Part shown: positions 59,586 through 64,000 of the stretch, piece after piece
How the letters are laid out: each line of letters begins with the position of its first letter
How positions within the stretch are numbered: the first letter of the stretch is position 1
Assembly (NCBI GenBank): GCA_018857735.1
Contig: JABMCL010000533.1
Coordinates: 271,001-335,000, forward strand
Reading direction: 5' to 3'
DNA: 64,000 nt
Origin: Alviniconcha marisindica
Lineage: Eukaryota; Mollusca; Gastropoda; Provannidae
Notes under the pieces: model-generated
Seen by the model: the letters and a program-made list of their open reading frames with translations, nothing else
Databases searched by the model: none
What the model was told of the DNA's origin: nothing
Made by a program: the position numbers and the translations under genes

Positions 59586-60303
59586 CACACGCGGCACGCA
59601 CACGCACGCACCCACACACTCCACCTACATGTATATATCTATCTATATACAGCACAGCAAAGATTCAAATTGCACGTTTAATTGCTAAAATAGCTTTGCT
59701 GTGTGACATACACAGTACTGGCAAACATTCTGACTAGCCTGTGCGTTGACTATAAAGATGGGGAGACTAGGGCTTGTCCGCCCCCTTCGGCGCATTAAAT
59801 ATTCTACGTGAAGAGTGTATTTATAGAGCTGCACGGCCGAAATGCTGCATATATCAAGAAATGGCAAAACTGAACAGAAAAAATATCCAGATCTGACCGT
59901 GAGGAAACCAGCCATGTCCTCAGGCACGTCCGCTAAACATGCTTTGAACAGCGAATACACACCAGAACACAAACAGCCTATTTCTTTTTGTCGGCAGTAA
60001 ATGTCAGTCATGGTCATGTTTGTGACAAACGCTCCGTTTGAAACTTAAAATCGTAACAAGTTTTGTTTTCACTACGAAATAAGTAGGTGCTTTCGGAAGC
60101 ATTTGTGTTATACCAACTGGTGAAACGGGTCTACGTCAAAATCACAGTTGCAGAAGCAGCATTGCGATTACAAACAAACACTCGGACTGCACGTCATACT
60201 ATTGCAGTATTATAGTATACGGGTAAACGCTCAGGCGTGCATGTTTACTTAGTGGTATAGCTGTGTTACAATACAGGCAAACGGTCAGATTGCACGTAGA
60301 CTG
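59586..60303. other. Stretch without recognised features
   Basis: A - strand reading frame at 60017-59685 has no family match. Phrases such as AATACAGGCAAACGGTCAGA, TTGCACGTAGACT recur in degenerate form around 60180-60300 and 60740-60850, a loose dispersed repeat on both sides of the MITE. Confidence 0.45.
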
Positions 60304-60707
60304 AAGGCTGTGATCCACTTTCGAGCACGGTTATATGACTACAACACCGGTACAGTGAGTTGCCATGGGAACAGACTGTGACGTCACCGGCGAGAGTCTG
60401 ATCGTGTTATGTAGGTTTCAAACTTGCTCCATTCTCACCTGATTCCGATCTGACACAAGCCGTCTGACAGCTAATGAAAATCACCTATCGTATAATCTAA
60501 TAGGCATTCTTAGTAAGCTGAGGGACTATCAGTATACCTGTATTTATTGTAATGTATAAGTATATAAGATCTATTAAAGACCGTACTTCGAACGCATCCC
60601 CTTTTCGTCAATCAATGCCCGAACATGTGAAATATAGCATGCTACATGGCATCTGTTAATGACATGATGTAGTCATATGACCGTGCTCAAAAGTGGACCA
60701 AGGCCCT
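60304..60707. mobile_element. MITE with 39-bp terminal inverted repeats
   Basis: AAGGCTGTGATCCACTTTCG, AGCACGGTTATATGACTAC (60304-60342) faces AGGGCCTTGGTCCACTTTTG, AGCACGGTCATATGACTAC in reverse complement (60707-60669), differing at about five positions. The 404-bp element has no coding capacity. The target duplication is unclear, so the superfamily is not assigned. Confidence 0.82.
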
Positions 60708-61092
60708 AGAGCAGCAGCTGACTAAAGTAGCATTACTGCCTTACAATACAGGCAAGCACGGCTCGGACTGCATGTCGACTAAAACAGCATATATTTGCAT
60801 TTGCAGGAAACACAGTACAGGAAACACAACTCGGACTGCATGTTGACTAATCGCCTAAATAGGCCAAAGCAGGGGCAGAAAGTCAGACAACGCAAAGGGT
60901 CGTTTGGCTCGGTCTAACCTACAAAGAAGAATGATAATTCACAAGATCCAAACACATAAAAGGTTCAAAAGAACGCTATTTATTAAGACAAAACACAACA
61001 TACGAATTTTCGGGGTAATCTCCTTTATCAAGCTACAAGACGACATTTAAACAAAGTTAAACGGTGAAAACGATGAAAAATTAGATAAGATC

Positions 61093-61107
61093 CCCCCCCC
61101 CCCCCCC

Positions 61108-61160
<53 letters not shown>
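61093..61160 (+). repeat. Poly(C) and (AAT)n
   Basis: About 15 C residues followed by about 17 AAT units. Confidence 0.95.
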
Positions 61161-61162
<2 letters not shown>

Positions 61163-61179
61163 TAAAATAAACCCCACCA

Positions 61180-61310
61180 TTACGAGGGTAATAGAGGGCA
61201 TTAAAAAAAAATTAAAAAATAAATAAAAACACACATTACATCCAGCCCTCGCCCGAAAAGGGAACTACTCTAGATCTAATTATACATTAGACATAGAGAG
61301 CTAAGACACA
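61180..61310 (-). mobile_element. LINE 3' UTR tail, minus strand
   Basis: In reverse complement it contains ATAATTAGATCTAGAGTAGT, GGGCGAGGGCTGGATGTAAT and a T/A-rich end with AATAAA-like sequence, matching the tails at 23091-23690 and 27621. Confidence 0.8.
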
Positions 61311-61488
61311 TATCTGGTAATAGTTGAGCTATGTTGTTTTTGTGTCCCCTTGTGATAATTCACAAGTTTCCACTCTTGACAGGGAGATAGATTCGTTGTC
61401 TTCATGGTTCCATAAACAAATATAATGCCTAATAATTTCATCAAAGCGGGTTAAAAATAGAAAGCCCTTTCCGAAGACAAATTTGTCT

Positions 61489-61491
<3 letters not shown>

Positions 61492-61569
<78 letters not shown>
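61492..61569 (+). repeat. (TG)n microsatellite
   Basis: About 78 bp with one GG break at 61521. Confidence 0.96.
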
Positions 61570-61571
<2 letters not shown>

Positions 61572-61796
61572 CGACTTCCGGATCCAACTGCAAACAGACG
61601 CGGCTGGAGTCAGAGCGGCCGAATATGTCAACAATTCCAACTGGACACAGGCCTGCCTGCGCCAGATTGCCTGTATTAGTACTGACTGATGCCCTGACAC
61701 CCTAGAGAATCTGTTGGCAACGTTACAGGACCAAACAGGCCTTTCATCTTGAACACTTGCTGCCTAGAGCAGAACTTAATATAACACAACGGATGT

Positions 61797-61845
61797 GGTC
61801 AGATTTACAAATCGACCATTCCGGCCAACAAGCCCGTGCAGCAGG
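61797..61845 (+). repeat. 49-bp direct repeat, copy at 61.8 kb
   Basis: GGTCAGATTTACAAATCGAC, CATTCCGGCCAACAAGCCCG, TGCAGCA recurs at 63929-63977 with about three changes, 2.1 kb away in the same orientation. Confidence 0.88.
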
Positions 61846-62571
61846 ATGCCAGTTGCTTCACAGCGAAGATGTATCCAAGTGCACGGAATTCAGTCACCAA
61901 GCCCGTAGATAACTAAGCCAGCATTTTCAATTTGATACGAGGGACAATGTGAGGGAAGATCTCAGGCAGACGTTAATCAGGCCCATGTGAGACTAATTGT
62001 AAGCGCAGAAGCAAACGAAATAGGTTTTGCAGATGACAGATACTTGAGAAAGATTTTTCTTTGTTTCCCTCATCCTCACGTCTGGTGCTTCCATATCCTG
62101 GCGAAGAGACATCGCACCGTCACAATGACACGAACAGTGATCAATAAGTCCTTGCCACCTGCCATGTTGGCAGTCAATTCATTCCTAATAACTCGGTGTT
62201 TGCGCATTTTGCGTCCACTGTGTCTTGCACGTATTACGGTCTACACTGTGCACAGTGTCAGCGTAGACAGTGAGACGAGTTGCTAGACAGGTCAGAGAAT
62301 GGCGGAGACAGTGAATCCAGTGCCGTGGAATAGCTAGCAAAGAGTAGAGGCTTTGAGTTGGACTGTTTGAAATCTCAAGTTGCATCAATCATCAATAGAG
62401 AGAGCCATAAGCATGAAACAAGTCGAAAAACAGTTGTTGTTTTTTACAAGGTCACTGCTGATTTTCATCAAAATGACGAAAATTATATTCAGATGTGTCA
62501 AAGCAACTTGTATCTACACACAACAAAACATCGACACCACACTAAACAACAACAAATTACATTGGCCCCAT

Positions 62572-63190
<619 letters not shown>

Positions 63191-63234
63191 CCACACTCAG
63201 ATTCGGGCGAGGGGATAGGCAGGGCTGTAAACAG

Positions 63235-63625
63235 TTTAGAAATAATTATTAAACAGGTGCGTCTTGAGGGCGGCTTTAAAAGAGGAGGCAGAATCAGAGT
63301 GGCGAATTGATTTGAGGCAAATTGTTCCAGACAGATGGGCCAGCATAAGAAAAAGATCTTTGACTAAATGCTTTTGTGTTTACACGGGGGGTGACAGAGG
63401 TTCGTGTGTCAGATGCAGATCGTAATTGTCTTGCTAGAGTATACGGTTGAAGGAGATCGGACAGATAGAGGAAGAAGTACTGGACAAAGCTGTTGCAGAG
63501 GATTGCAGTCGATAGGAAAAAAACAGTGTGCGATCGGTTCCTCACAGACTTCGGCATCCTTTCCACCATTGTGGCGTGAACTCAGTTCCGTCTGATCGTG
63601 CCAAACGGACTGAGAATTCAGTAAA
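63235..63625 (-). mobile_element. LINE RT C-terminus (minus strand)
   Basis: The - strand reads YLSDLLQPYTLARQLRSASD, TRTSVTPRVNTKAFSQRSFS, YAGPSVWNNLPQI, then after a frameshift RHSDSASSFKAALKTHLFNN, YF and stop. Same family as the copy at 19085-19765. The expected (TG)n 3' UTR is the giant array at 62572-63190. Confidence 0.87.
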
Positions 63626-63928
63626 CACATTGAAATCAGAAACTAACTGATTTTTCTAAACATCACCTTGAACACTGACATAATACCGCAAACTTTAGTA
63701 AAGGGTTCTTTCCCGGTCGCTGCATACATTAAGGTCGACGATTATATGATTATAATAATGGGTTTGCTTTGCCTTTTTCTTCTCATGGGGGAGCATGTTG
63801 CAACCCTAGCCCATCGACCCTTTGCATATGAACGTAACAATATTCTGCTCATCGGCTGGGCCAACAAAGTTATGACTATAGTCCATGTATTAGTCAAGGA
63901 AGAGACATGAAGAAACAGAGTTTTAAAG

Positions 63929-63977
63929 TGGTCAGATTTACAAGTCGACCATTCCAGCCAACAAGCCCGTGCAGCAC
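63929..63977 (+). repeat. 49-bp direct repeat, copy at 63.9 kb
   Basis: GGTCAGATTTACAAGTCGAC, CATTCCAGCCAACAAGCCCG, TGCAGCA; partner of 61797-61845. The repeat probably continues past the window edge. Confidence 0.88.
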
Positions 63978-64000
63978 GAAGCTAGCGCAGCAAGTGTGCT

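Noticed and set aside
59685..60017. Minus-strand 110-residue frame (MTMTDIYCRQKEIGCLCSG)
   Set aside because: Reads plausibly but has no family motif, and it lies next to dispersed repeats.

Overview
This is animal genomic DNA with spliced genes, very large introns and heavy repeat content. The gene set (UHRF1, a Ly6/uPAR-type GPI-anchored protein), tRNA-derived SINEs, 5'-truncated LINEs and hundreds of bases of pure (CA)n suggest an invertebrate, most likely a marine mollusc such as a gastropod. That assignment is inference; no species-diagnostic gene is present. No prokaryotic operon, CRISPR array, rRNA gene or free-standing tRNA gene was found. GENES. Two real genes are supported, arranged tail to tail. 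(1) The last four coding exons of UHRF1 lie on the + strand (1445-6448): the end of the SRA-to-RING linker with a basic patch, a conserved helix, and a complete C3HC4 RING finger. The SRA, PHD, TTD and UBL parts must lie left of the window. (2) A three-exon Ly6/uPAR (LU, three-finger) GPI-anchored protein lies on the - strand: signal-peptide exon 51498-51441, LU exon 26366-26254, and a terminal exon 17136-16870 with the rest of the LU domain and the GPI signal. The exons join in phase into about 145 residues. About 34 kb of intron between them is filled with repeats. REGION BY REGION. 1-6.8 kb: UHRF1 3' end, with a 2.7-kb TTAA-flanked THAP/Kolobok-like DNA transposon in one intron. 6.8-16.9 kb: intergenic, with a 41-45-bp tandem repeat, a LINE 3' end, a decayed THAP coding remnant, a tRNA-SINE, a 37-bp minisatellite and a 600-bp (CA)n array. 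16.9-51.5 kb: the LU gene, whose introns hold at least ten LINE 3' ends, SINEs, tandemly tripled LINE tails, an RNase H fragment, a perfect hairpin, a coding-like minisatellite and many microsatellites. 51.5-64 kb: upstream of the LU gene, with a longer LINE copy (reverse transcriptase in one frame with two stops), a MITE with 39-bp inverted ends, and a second 600-bp (CA)n array. MAIN PATTERNS. LINE 3' ends carry (TG)n on their sense strand, always between the end of the ORF and the 3' tail. Two SINE families share 3' tails with LINEs in the same window. A pure (TG)37 tract abuts the splice acceptor of the LU terminal exon. I found no wholly new system. Boundaries of repeats are approximate, usually within about 10-30 bp.
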